NCBI GenBank assembly: GCA_045646385.1
Contig: JAZRKQ010000016.1
Location: 62,001 to 126,000, forward strand
DNA length: 64,000 bases
DNA from: SIG455 sp045646385
GTDB taxonomy: Bacteria > Bacillota > Clostridia > UMGS1810
Reading direction: 5' to 3'
Position 1 is the first letter of the stretch. Every line of letters starts with the position of its first letter. A program made the translations under genes and the position numbers. Under the pieces are notes generated by a model. The model saw nothing but the letters and a program-made list of their open reading frames with translations, ran no database searches and was not told the origin of the DNA. Positions 42,528-51,066 of this stretch are shown here, one piece after another.

Positions 42528-43379
42528 TCATCCAAATAAAGCAATAAATATTCCGAATAAGATAATTAAAGTGCAAATTAATTTATATATGATGTGCTTC
42601 TCTTTAAAACACAGCCATCCAATAAGAACAGTAAAAATTACAGATGATTGTTTTATAACTGTCATCAGGGTAACTTCGCTTGCACTTGATGCATTTGCTT
42701 CAAATAAAAATTTATCGCCAACAACTAATGAAATACTCATAAGTGGAATCCAATAATTACTTTTTATTGATTTTATTGAAATCTGTTCATTACGAATTAA
42801 TATGATTATTCCATATATTACTGTCATAAAAAACATAAACCAAAATTGCAGTTGCGATGACTCCATATGCTTCATAAGTACTTTATCCATAGTGCCGGAT
42901 ACAGCGTTTAAAAAGCAGTTGAGCAATGCTGCAACAAGAACGGTAAAAGTCATACCTTTAGATGAAGTGCTTTTCTTTAGGTTTACTAATACGAGGCCGA
43001 TAATAACAAGAATAATACCAATCGCTTTGTTATAAGTAAAATTTTCGCCGAGAACAAATACACCCAGCATTGTTGAAAATATCATTCGTGACATATCCAT
43101 AATTCCGTAAAGGCTTACAGAAATATTTTTAAGTGCAGCAAATGCAAACAACCACGCTGCACAAACCACAGAAGATTTTAAAAATGAATAAAAAATATAT
43201 ATTGGCTGAAGTTCAAAAACAGTTTTAGAAAAAGGTATTGTTAAAATCCAACCAATTAGTGTGAAGAAAAACAATATTTCTATCGAATTGCTTTTTGATA
43301 ATGCGGCCTTTTTCATGCCTTCGCGCGTTCCTTTTAAAAAACTGTATATAAAAACAAAAAGTATCCATAAATCTTGCAT
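42528..43379 (-). CDS. EamA/DMT-superfamily transporter
   Basis: A 283-residue membrane protein with ten hydrophobic helices in two EamA repeats; the end of repeat 1 has MLGVFVLGENFTYNKAIGIILVIIGLVLV and repeat 2 has IGWLCFKEKHIIYKLICTLIILFGIF, the usual conserved positions. Such proteins export amino acids or metabolites, or import small organics; the substrate is not predictable. ATG follows GAGG. Confidence 0.87.
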   Translation of the reverse strand: MQDLWILFVFIYSFLKGTREGMKKAALSKSNSIEILFFFTLIGWILTIPFSKTVFELQPIYIFYSFLKSSVVCAAWLFAFAALKNISVSLYGIMDMSRMIFSTMLGVFVLGENFTYNKAIGIILVIIGLVLVNLKKSTSSKGMTFTVLVAALLNCFLNAVSGTMDKVLMKHMESSQLQFWFMFFMTVIYGIIILIRNEQISIKSIKSNYWIPLMSISLVVGDKFLFEANASSASEVTLMTVIKQSSVIFTVLIGWLCFKEKHIIYKLICTLIILFGIFIALFG

Positions 43380-43461
43380 ATATAATACCTCAATTAAAAT
43401 TCTTCAACTTAAACATTGTACTATTGTTTTATACAAAAATCAAGCATAATAGCATATTAGA

Positions 43462-43490
43462 TTGACAAAATGTGACATGAATTATATAAT
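43462..43490 (+). promoter_or_regulatory. Sigma-A promoter of the PstS-like gene
   Basis: TTGACA, 17-base spacer, TATAAT, full consensus. Confidence 0.75.
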
Positions 43491-43520
43491 TGGAAATATA
43501 CAAAGAAAGTAGGTGTTTTG

Positions 43521-44711
43521 ATGGATTTTAAGTCACCCAAAATGATTAATGTATATAAAATTATTATTATGATTATGTCTACGGCAGTCTTGCTGTTTCT
43601 TTTTGCAGTTTGCGCAATAATCATTTCTTTTGGCAACGTTCATGCAAATTTTTATAATACAATGCTTTTGATTGCTGTTGGAATTATTTTAGGTGCACTG
43701 GGATGTACTTTGTGGAAAGTAATTACAAATAAATTTGTGTATATACCGCTTTGTACAATGGTTGGTTTGTGGCTTATTATATTGCTTGCTTTTTCTGGAT
43801 ATTATAGTTATTTTGACTCTATCCCTACTGTTGGTGAAAGTGATAATATTTGGTGGGATTATTCTCCGTTTTCTAAACACGGAAAAGTTGCAACACTAAA
43901 TGAAGAATCTACACTTAAACTAACAGATAATATACCGCGCCTTGACGGTGCTACTGCTTTATACCCAATATATTCTGCGTTTGTAAAGGCGGTTTATCCT
44001 TTGCCAACGGATAATGCTAAACCTACAGATGGATATATAAATTGCTCTACAACTGCCGGTGCGTATAAAAATATAGTTGATGGGAATGCAGATATAATAT
44101 TTGTTGGCGCACCCTCTAAAAAACAAGAAGAGTATGCCCAGTCCAAAGGTGTAAAGCTTATATATACACCAATTGGAAAAGAAGCATTTGTTTTCTTTGT
44201 AAACAGCGAAAATCCAATTTCTGATATTACGGTTGAACAGATACAGGAAATATATTCCGGTAAAATTGATAATTGGGGTGCGTTGGGCATTGATGGTTTA
44301 GGAGAAATACGTGCTTTTCAGCGAGAAGAGGGAAGTGGTAGCCAAAGTGCACTTGTACGCCTTATGGAAGGCAGAGAACTTATTGCTCCTCCAAAAGAAG
44401 ATGTTATAGAAGGAATGGGCGGTATAATTAAGAAAACTGCAGACTACAGAAACTATAAAAATGCCTTGGGTTATTCTTTTAGATTTTATTCTACCGAGAT
44501 GGTTAAAAACAATCAAATTAAATTATTGAGTGTTGACGGAATTGAACCCACATTAGAAAATATAGAAAACGGCAATTATCCGATTGCATCTCACTTTTAT
44601 GCGGTTACACGGGCAGAAAGAGATACTAATACCGAAAAATTAATTAATTGGATTCTTGGTAAACAAGGTCAGGAACTGATTGAAAAAACAGGGTACGCTC
44701 CTCTTAACTAA
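43521..44711 (+). CDS. Membrane-anchored PstS-like substrate-binding protein
   Basis: A 396-residue protein of unusual layout: three N-terminal hydrophobic helices (about residues 11-36, 45-60 and 72-92) are followed by a PstS-type phosphate-binding domain (PRLDGATALYPIYSAF, INCSTTAGAYKN, GAPSKKQEEYAQ, FQREEGSGSQSALVRLM). Normal PstS is a lipoprotein with no such helices. No pstCAB or phoU is nearby, so it may be a sensor or a phosphate scavenger rather than part of a full transporter. The ATG at 43521 is preceded by AAAGTAGGTG; the TTG just before it is unlikely. Confidence 0.85.
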   Translation: MDFKSPKMINVYKIIIMIMSTAVLLFLFAVCAIIISFGNVHANFYNTMLLIAVGIILGALGCTLWKVITNKFVYIPLCTMVGLWLIILLAFSGYYSYFDSIPTVGESDNIWWDYSPFSKHGKVATLNEESTLKLTDNIPRLDGATALYPIYSAFVKAVYPLPTDNAKPTDGYINCSTTAGAYKNIVDGNADIIFVGAPSKKQEEYAQSKGVKLIYTPIGKEAFVFFVNSENPISDITVEQIQEIYSGKIDNWGALGIDGLGEIRAFQREEGSGSQSALVRLMEGRELIAPPKEDVIEGMGGIIKKTADYRNYKNALGYSFRFYSTEMVKNNQIKLLSVDGIEPTLENIENGNYPIASHFYAVTRAERDTNTEKLINWILGKQGQELIEKTGYAPLN

Positions 44712-44798
44712 CCTGTAGTATGATTTGTTTATAATACACAACTGAGAATATTTCTCGAAAAAAAATAAATGTAAATATTACAAAAAACGCATAAATGC

Positions 44799-44827
44799 TT
44801 GACAAAACGATATGTATATGATATCAT
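44799..44827 (+). promoter_or_regulatory. Sigma-A promoter of the small membrane ORF
   Basis: TTGACA, 17-base spacer, TATCAT, 30 bases before the start codon. It is also the nearest recognisable promoter for the operon starting at 45232. Confidence 0.6.
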
Positions 44828-44857
44828 AAATGTATATTTTTGAAAGGGGATGTACGT

Positions 44858-45139
44858 ATGTCGAATTTTGTTAAACATTTTGCTAATATGTTTACCAAAG
44901 ATGCGTCTGTAAGTGCGTGTTCCTCTTGTGGTGCAGTTAATACTGCTACCAATTTTAATTTTATTAAATTTGCAGACACTGTTTTTTCAGTGTCTGTTTT
45001 GTTATGTTCTTTAATTTCCATTATTGGTTTTGCTTTGCTTGGTCTAATTTATGTGATTATACTGGCAAACATTATAATTATTAACATTATATGTCTGAAA
45101 AAAATATTCTATAAAAAGCGAAACATTATTAAATTCTAA
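44858..45139 (+). CDS. Small hypothetical membrane protein (internal terminator-like hairpin)
   Basis: A 93-residue ORF with a promoter, AAAGGGG at a normal distance before ATG, and a sensible layout: a soluble start with a CSSCG pair (residues 21-25), one or two hydrophobic helices (about residues 43-80) and a basic tail (KKIFYKKRNIIK). No family is recognised. Oddly, a strong terminator-like hairpin (44973-45000) sits inside the frame, so either full-length translation competes with early termination, or the region is chiefly a regulatory leader for the next operon. Confidence 0.55.
   Translation: MSNFVKHFANMFTKDASVSACSSCGAVNTATNFNFIKFADTVFSVSVLLCSLISIIGFALLGLIYVIILANIIIINIICLKKIFYKKRNIIKF
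44973..45000 (+). terminator. Terminator-like hairpin inside the small ORF
   Basis: CAGACACTG, T6 loop, CAGTGTCTG, then TTTTG: a perfect nine-base stem with T-run. Could act as an attenuator about 170 bases after the transcription start. Confidence 0.6.
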
Positions 45140-45168
45140 TTTTTCGATATAAACAATCCAAGTTTAAG

Positions 45169-45202
45169 ACGGTTTTGCTTTTTATAGGCGGAGCCGTTTT
45201 TT
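45169..45202 (+). terminator. Intrinsic terminator between the small ORF and the LeuA-like gene
   Basis: ACGGTTTTGC pairs with GGCGGAGCCGT (several G-U pairs) and ends in T6, 30 bases before the next start codon. Confidence 0.6.
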
Positions 45203-45231
45203 AATAAAAGAGGAAAAGAGGAGAAAATTGT

Positions 45232-46647
45232 ATGACAGAAATCAAAATTGCCGACATTACTTTAAGAGAAAAATCTTTTTGTGAGGTTGATGCTCTAAGT
45301 TTTAAAGAAAAAACAGAGATTGCCAAACAACTGGATAATCTAAAAGTTGATATAATTGAAACAGCGCCAATCACAAGTGGCAAAAAAGATATTCTGTTCT
45401 TACACACAATTTCTTCAATTGTAAAAAACAGTATAATTTCTTGCCCGACAGGTCTTTCTGAGGAATCTGTTTTAGAGGCTTATGATGCTATTAAAAATTC
45501 TGTTAAGTCAAGACTTAATATTATTGTTCCTGTTTCAACTGTGCAAATGGAATATATATGCCACAAAAAGCCTGATAAAGTTCTTGATATGATTGCAAAT
45601 CTTACCAAATACGCAAGTTCGCTTTGTAAAGATGTTGAAGTGTCATTGGCAGACAGCACCAGAGCTGAAAGTGAATTTTTATATAAAGCGATTTCTGCTG
45701 CTATAGGAAATGGAGCAAAGGTCATTACCTTGTGTGATTCTGCCGGAATTATGATGCCGTCTGAATTTGAACAGTACATAAATACTATTTATGATAATGT
45801 TCCTGAACTTAAAGAAGTGGCTCTTTCAGTTGAGTGCTCAAACGAAATGAACATGGCTACCGCATGTGCTATTGCCTGCATTAATGCCGGTGCTACACAA
45901 ATAAAGGTTGCCACAGGCTCAAATTCATGCCCATCACTTAAATCTACTGCTAATGTATTCAGAATTAAATCTGATGTTTTAAAAATTTCTACTTTAATGA
46001 ATATGACGGTTCTGGATAAAGCGGTTGCCCGTATTTCTTCTATTGCTGATGGCAATATTGGTAATGCAACTGTGTATAATACTGAAGAACATAAAAACTA
46101 TTTTGAAGATACAAAATTCAGTGCTGATGACGATATTAAAACTATTGAAAAAGCGCTTGTAACTATGGGATATGAATTACCTGCAGAAGAACTTAAAAAT
46201 GTATATGACGAGTTTTCAAAAATCGCTGTAAAAAAATCTGTTGGTATTAAAGAACTTGACGCAATTGTTGCAAGTACTGCTATGCAAGTTGCACCTACAT
46301 ATAAAGTTAAAAGTTATGTTATTAACAGCGGTAACATTTTAACGCCTACTGCTAATATAGAACTTACTAAAAGTGGTGATGTACTTCACGGTTTTTCTAT
46401 AGGTGATGGCCCGATTGATGCTGCGTTTATGGCTATAGAGCAGATTACAGGTCACCATTACGAACTTGATGATTTCCAGATACAATCTGTAACTCGCGGA
46501 CGAGAGGCAATGGCAGAGAGTATTGTAAAACTCAGAAATGATGGTAGACTTTATTCCGGAAAAGGCACGTCTACAGATATTGTAGGCGCAAGCATTAATG
46601 CCTATATCAACGCATTGAATAAAATTTGCTTTGAGGAGGAGATATAA
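45232..46647 (+). CDS. 2-isopropylmalate synthase-like protein with degenerate catalytic site
   Basis: A 471-residue protein with an HMGL-like TIM barrel (residues 1-260), a linker, and a C-terminal LeuA regulatory (dimer) domain (KSYVINSGNILTPTANIEL through SRG-like TRGREAMAES and GKGTSTDIVGASINAYINALN). The fold is LeuA, but key residues are lost: DTTLRDGEQ is replaced by DITLREKSF (metal Asp to Glu13), the metal-binding HxHND by ECSNE (residues 201-205), and GERAGN by SNSCPS. It is thus unlikely to catalyse the normal condensation. It opens an operon with IlvE and a VOR-type oxidoreductase, so a regulatory or altered catalytic role in leucine/valine metabolism is possible. ATG follows GAGGAGAAA; the stop overlaps the next ATG. 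Confidence 0.85.
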   Translation: MTEIKIADITLREKSFCEVDALSFKEKTEIAKQLDNLKVDIIETAPITSGKKDILFLHTISSIVKNSIISCPTGLSEESVLEAYDAIKNSVKSRLNIIVPVSTVQMEYICHKKPDKVLDMIANLTKYASSLCKDVEVSLADSTRAESEFLYKAISAAIGNGAKVITLCDSAGIMMPSEFEQYINTIYDNVPELKEVALSVECSNEMNMATACAIACINAGATQIKVATGSNSCPSLKSTANVFRIKSDVLKISTLMNMTVLDKAVARISSIADGNIGNATVYNTEEHKNYFEDTKFSADDDIKTIEKALVTMGYELPAEELKNVYDEFSKIAVKKSVGIKELDAIVASTAMQVAPTYKVKSYVINSGNILTPTANIELTKSGDVLHGFSIGDGPIDAAFMAIEQITGHHYELDDFQIQSVTRGREAMAESIVKLRNDGRLYSGKGTSTDIVGASINAYINALNKICFEEEI

Positions 46648-49103
46648 TGAATTTATCTTTTTCTACCAATAAATGGACAGATTTTAAAATTAGTGATTTC
46701 ATTAAAATTGCTGCTGAATACAAATTTAACGGTATAGAAATTCATGATGTTAATGAAATCAACGAGGAAAGTCTTTCCGATACTTATCACTCGCTTATTG
46801 AACATGGTATAAAAATACCGTGTATAGATATGGTGAACGATGTTTCAATTGATTCTTCAGAACTTTATAATGAATTTGAAAGGTTAAAAGAAGTAGTTGC
46901 TAAACTGCGAATCCCTTATATAAGATTGAAATCAAGCGGAGATGCAGCGGAATTTATAAAAAAAGTTTTGCCTTATGCAAAAGAAAATGGAATTACTTTG
47001 CTTGTTGAAACAGTGGGGGAATATGCAGATACTTCAAAACTCCGTACTTTGCTTGAAAGTTTTGCAGACGATAACCTTGCTGCATTGTGGGATTTTCATT
47101 ATCCTTACCGTGTTAACGGCGAAGCGCCTGAAGACACTATCAGAAATCTTGGGGCATATGTTAAGCATATCCATATAAAAGACTCTGAAAGTTTAGCAGA
47201 GCATAGCCTGATAGGCGAGGGCAGTCTTCCTGTTGATGAATTTATTAATGCATTAAGAAGTATAAATTTTAACGGATTTGTTTCGATAGAATGGAATCCT
47301 GACTGGGTATCAGAGGTTGATGATATAGACATTATTTTCCCGCACTTTGTAAGTTTTATGTCAAGATATAAAGATCCTTCAAGAGCGAAAAAAGTTCTTT
47401 ATGACAATAAAACAAAAACAGGCAAGTTTGTATGGAAAAAAGATGCATTGGTTGAAAAGACATTTTCACAAGTCCTTGATACTATGGCGGAGCAGTTTCC
47501 TGACCAGTACGCAATAAAATACACAACGCTTGATTATACAAGAACATATTCGCAATTTCGTGATGATGTTGATAACTTTGCTAAAAGTTTGCTTGCTTTG
47601 GGTGTAAAAAAAGGAAGTCACGTTGCTGTTTGGGCAACAAATGTTCCTCAATGGTATATTGCATTCTGGGCAACAACAAAAATTGGTGCTGTTTTAGTTA
47701 CAGTAAATACCGCGTATAAAATCCATGAAGCAGAGTATCTACTCAGACAGTCAGACACACACACACTGATTTTGATTGAAGGATACAGAGATTCAAATTA
47801 CTCACAGATTATTGCAGAACTCTGTCCTGAACTTGAAACTAAAGAAGCAGATGCGCCATTACATGCTAAGAGATTACCTTTCCTTAGAAATGTAATTACC
47901 GTCGGATATAAGCAAAAGGGTTGCCTTACATGGGAAGCTGCACTTTCCAAAGGTGAAAAAGTACATATTGATGAAGTTAAGCGTGCTGCCGCCGCTGTTG
48001 ATGTTCATGATGTATGTAATATGCAGTATACATCAGGTACTACAGGTTTTCCAAAGGGTGTAATGCTTACACATTATAATATTGTAAATGATGGTAAATG
48101 TATTGGCGATAGAATGGACCTTTCAACTGCCGACCGAATGATGATTCAAGTTCCTATGTTACATTGCTTCGGAATGGTGTTGGCGATGACGGCTTCTATG
48201 ACGCATGGCGCTACAATTTTCCCGTTGCCATACTTTACTCCAAAGCCTGCGTTAGCTTGTATAAATCAGGAACATATTACAGCGTTTCACGGTGTTCCTA
48301 CAATGTTTATTGCAATGCTTGAACATCCTGATTTTGAAAAAACCGATTTCAGTCATATGAGAACTGGTATTATGGCTGGCTCTCCTTGTCCTGAGCCTGT
48401 TATGAATCAGGTTATAGAGCAGATGAATATGCGTGAAATTACAATTGTGTATGGTCAGACAGAGGCTTCACCCGGTTGTACAATGAGTTCTACTGATGAT
48501 TCTGTTGAAGTTCGTGTTTCTACTGTAGGCAGAGCGCTTCCTGAAATCGAATGCCGAATTGTAGATCCTGAAACAAACGAGGAACTTCCTGATAATACTA
48601 TCGGCGAATTTGTTGCCAGAGGATATAATATTATGAAAGGGTATTACAAAATGCCCGAAGCAACGGCTGCTGCTATTGATAGTGACGGTTGGCTACATAC
48701 AGGTGATTTGGCCCTCAAAACTCCCGAAGGAAACTATCGAATTACAGGCCGTTTAAAAGATATGATTATTCGCGGAGGAGAAAATATTTATCCTAAAGAA
48801 ATTGAAGAATTTATTTACACGCATCCCAAAGTTAGCGATGTTCAGGTAATTGGTGTTCCTGATGAACAGTATGGCGAGGAAATTATGGCTTGTATTATTC
48901 CTAAAGAGGGAGAGACCATTACCATTGATGAAATGAAAGAATATATTCTTTCACATATGGCTAAGCACAAAGTGCCTAAATACATTGATTTTGTTGATGC
49001 TTTCCCGACAAATGCTGCGGGAAAAATCCTCAAATATAAAATGCGTGAAGATGCTGTCGAAAGACTTAAAATTAAAAAAGTTGACGGCATTGTAGCAGAA
49101 TAA
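46647..49103 (+). CDS. Fusion protein: TIM-barrel sugar-isomerase-like domain + AMP-forming acyl-CoA ligase
   Basis: An 818-residue two-domain protein. Residues 1 to about 245 are an AP-endonuclease-2/xylose-isomerase-like barrel (FNGIEIHDVNE, LLVETVGEYAD, WDFHYPY, HIHIKDSE, FVSIEWNPDW, with candidate metal ligands). Residues about 270-818 are a FadD/AcsA-like acyl-CoA ligase with MQYTSGTTGFPKGV, YGQTEASPG, DGWLHTGDLA, RLKDMIIRGGENIYPKEIEE and GKILKYKMR including the catalytic Lys. The frame is continuous, so it is a true fusion. It overlaps the LeuA-like stop by one base and is followed by ilvE after 12 bases. No known pathway explains this pairing; substrates are unknown. Confidence 0.9.
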   Translation: MNLSFSTNKWTDFKISDFIKIAAEYKFNGIEIHDVNEINEESLSDTYHSLIEHGIKIPCIDMVNDVSIDSSELYNEFERLKEVVAKLRIPYIRLKSSGDAAEFIKKVLPYAKENGITLLVETVGEYADTSKLRTLLESFADDNLAALWDFHYPYRVNGEAPEDTIRNLGAYVKHIHIKDSESLAEHSLIGEGSLPVDEFINALRSINFNGFVSIEWNPDWVSEVDDIDIIFPHFVSFMSRYKDPSRAKKVLYDNKTKTGKFVWKKDALVEKTFSQVLDTMAEQFPDQYAIKYTTLDYTRTYSQFRDDVDNFAKSLLALGVKKGSHVAVWATNVPQWYIAFWATTKIGAVLVTVNTAYKIHEAEYLLRQSDTHTLILIEGYRDSNYSQIIAELCPELETKEADAPLHAKRLPFLRNVITVGYKQKGCLTWEAALSKGEKVHIDEVKRAAAAVDVHDVCNMQYTSGTTGFPKGVMLTHYNIVNDGKCIGDRMDLSTADRMMIQVPMLHCFGMVLAMTASMTHGATIFPLPYFTPKPALACINQEHITAFHGVPTMFIAMLEHPDFEKTDFSHMRTGIMAGSPCPEPVMNQVIEQMNMREITIVYGQTEASPGCTMSSTDDSVEVRVSTVGRALPEIECRIVDPETNEELPDNTIGEFVARGYNIMKGYYKMPEATAAAIDSDGWLHTGDLALKTPEGNYRITGRLKDMIIRGGENIYPKEIEEFIYTHPKVSDVQVIGVPDEQYGEEIMACIIPKEGETITIDEMKEYILSHMAKHKVPKYIDFVDAFPTNAAGKILKYKMREDAVERLKIKKVDGIVAE

Positions 49104-49115
49104 GGAGATATAAAA

Positions 49116-50174
49116 ATGGATATTAAAATTACAAAAACAACTGCATCAAAAGCAATTCCTACAGAAAATTTGGGATTTGGCAAAAGTTTTACTGACCATA
49201 TGTTTATTGCTGATTACTCAAGAGATAAAGGTTGGTATAATGCCAGAATCGTTCCGTTTGCAAATTTGAGTATGCATCCTGCGGCAACCGTTTTTCATTA
49301 CGGTGCTGAAATTTTCGAAGGATTAAAGGCATACAGAAGAGCAGATGGTAAAGTTCAACTTTTCAGACCTATTGAAAATGTAAGAAGAATGAACAATTCT
49401 GCTGAACGTTTAAGACTTCCTCAAATGCCGGAAGAAGATATGCTTCAGGCAATTATGGAACTTGTTAAAGTTGAAGAAGCATGGGTGCCTCATAACGAGG
49501 GTGAATCTCTTTACATTCGTCCATTCCTTTTTGGTAATGACGAACATTTAGGCGTTCATTCAATCGTGAACGCAACATTTGTAATCATTTGCTCACCAAG
49601 CGGAAGTTATTATGCTGAAGGTATAAATCCCGTTAAAATTATGATTGAAGAAGACGATGTAAGGGCTGTTCGTGGCGGTACTGGATTTGCTAAATGCGGT
49701 GGTAACTATGCTGCGGCTAACCGTGCCGGTGAAAAAGCAGAGCAGTTAGGCTATACACAGGTTCTTTGGCTCGATGGTGTTGAAAGAAAGTACATAGAAG
49801 AAGTAGGCGCTATGAATGTAATGTTTAAAATTGATGGTGAAATTGTAACTCCCGCACTTACTGGTTCAATTCTTCCGGGTATAACGAGAAAATCATGTAT
49901 CGAAGTATTAAAGAACGAGGGATATACAGTTTCTGAAAGACTTCTCTCTATTGATGAACTGACAGATGCAATGGAAAATGGCAAGTTAGAAGAGGCTTGG
50001 GGTTGCGGAACCGCTGCTGTTGTATCACCTATTGGACAGTTGTTCTATAAAGGTAAAACTTATACTATCAACAATAACGAAATTGGTACTGTTACTCAGA
50101 ATCTTTATAATAAACTTACCGGTATTCAGTGGGGTAAAGTTGAGGATACATTCGGATGGACAGTAGAGATTTAA
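49116..50174 (+). CDS. ilvE: Branched-chain amino acid aminotransferase
   Basis: A PLP class IV aminotransferase of 352 residues that interconverts Val, Leu and Ile with their 2-oxoacids. Landmarks are FHYGAEIFEGLKAYR, VRAVRGGTGFAKCGGNYAAANRAGEKA with the PLP Lys region, QVLWLDGVERKYIEEVGAMN and LTGSILPGITRKS. This is the long (eukaryote-like) IlvE type. ATG follows AAGGAGAT. The last 19 bases overlap the next gene. Its place in front of the ferredoxin oxidoreductase supports branched 2-oxoacids as the common intermediates. Confidence 0.95.
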   Translation: MDIKITKTTASKAIPTENLGFGKSFTDHMFIADYSRDKGWYNARIVPFANLSMHPAATVFHYGAEIFEGLKAYRRADGKVQLFRPIENVRRMNNSAERLRLPQMPEEDMLQAIMELVKVEEAWVPHNEGESLYIRPFLFGNDEHLGVHSIVNATFVIICSPSGSYYAEGINPVKIMIEEDDVRAVRGGTGFAKCGGNYAAANRAGEKAEQLGYTQVLWLDGVERKYIEEVGAMNVMFKIDGEIVTPALTGSILPGITRKSCIEVLKNEGYTVSERLLSIDELTDAMENGKLEEAWGCGTAAVVSPIGQLFYKGKTYTINNNEIGTVTQNLYNKLTGIQWGKVEDTFGWTVEI

Positions 50175-50836
50175 AACGTGTTACCATTTTCGCAGGGCAT
50201 TACGGAAGCGGAAAAACAAATATTGCCGTAAATTATGCTTTAAGTATTTCTGCCTCTGGAAAACCTGTTGCTATTGCAGATTTGGATATTGTAAATCCGT
50301 ATTTCAGGACGAAAGATTCTGAAAAAATATTATCAGCAAATAATATACGTCTTATATCTTCACCATATGCTAATACAAATGTTGATACCCCTGCATTACC
50401 GGCAGAGGCATATTCTGTAATACATGATAAAAATGTATATTCGGTAATAGATGTTGGTGGTGATGACAGAGGTGCATTGGCTCTTGGCAGATATATGCCT
50501 GCAATACGCGAACAAAACAATTACGAAATGATATTTGTTATAAACAAATACAGATATCTTACATCTACCCCCGAAGAAACTGTTCAAATAATGCGTGAGA
50601 TTGAAATTGCTGCAGGTGCAAAATTTACATCTATTGTTAACAATTCAAATCTTGGAGAAGAAACTACTGTCGATGACGTGATTTCTTCTGTAAAATACGC
50701 TGAAAAAGTTGCTGAAATAACAGGGTTGAAAATTAAAATGACCACTGTTAAATCTGATTTAATTTCTAAATTGAATAACAAGATAGACAATCTTTTCCCG
50801 ATTGAACTTTATGTAAGGCAATCGTGGCTAAAATAA
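50156..50836 (+). CDS. MinD/ParA-like P-loop ATPase of the oxidoreductase operon
   Basis: A 226-residue P-loop protein of the MinD/CobQ/ParA class, with Walker A FAGHYGSGKTNIAVNYA near residues 12-28, DLDIVNPYFRTK (switch I-like) and SVIDVGGDDRGALALGRY (Walker B/switch II). Proteins of this type often accompany 2-oxoacid:ferredoxin oxidoreductase genes in Clostridia and may help in assembly or metal-cluster loading; this is unproven. It overlaps ilvE by 19 bases and lies 13 bases before the ferredoxin gene. Confidence 0.82.
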   Translation: MDSRDLKRVTIFAGHYGSGKTNIAVNYALSISASGKPVAIADLDIVNPYFRTKDSEKILSANNIRLISSPYANTNVDTPALPAEAYSVIHDKNVYSVIDVGGDDRGALALGRYMPAIREQNNYEMIFVINKYRYLTSTPEETVQIMREIEIAAGAKFTSIVNNSNLGEETTVDDVISSVKYAEKVAEITGLKIKMTTVKSDLISKLNNKIDNLFPIELYVRQSWLK

Positions 50837-50849
50837 GGAGGAAAAATAA

Positions 50850-51053
50850 ATGGCTAAAGTTACTTTTGACGAAAGCATTTGCAAAGGCTGCGGACTTTGC
50901 GTAGGTGCTTGTCCCAAAAAAATTGTTGCTTTGAAAGATGAACTGAATGCCAAAGGATATCATCCTGCCGGCGTTACCGATATGGAAAGTTGCATTGGTT
51001 GTGCGTTCTGCGCTACAATGTGTCCCGATTGTGTAATTACAGTTGAAAAATAA
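50850..51053 (+). CDS. 2 x [4Fe-4S] ferredoxin subunit of 2-oxoacid:ferredoxin oxidoreductase (delta)
   Basis: A 67-residue ferredoxin-like subunit with two cluster motifs: CKGCGLCVGACP and CIGCAFCATMCP. In the VOR/KOR enzymes it carries electrons between the TPP centre and free ferredoxin. It follows TAAGGAGGA and is 13 bases before the alpha subunit, so all four subunits are contiguous. Confidence 0.93.
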   Translation: MAKVTFDESICKGCGLCVGACPKKIVALKDELNAKGYHPAGVTDMESCIGCAFCATMCPDCVITVEK

Positions 51054-51066
51054 GGAGGAGAGAATT

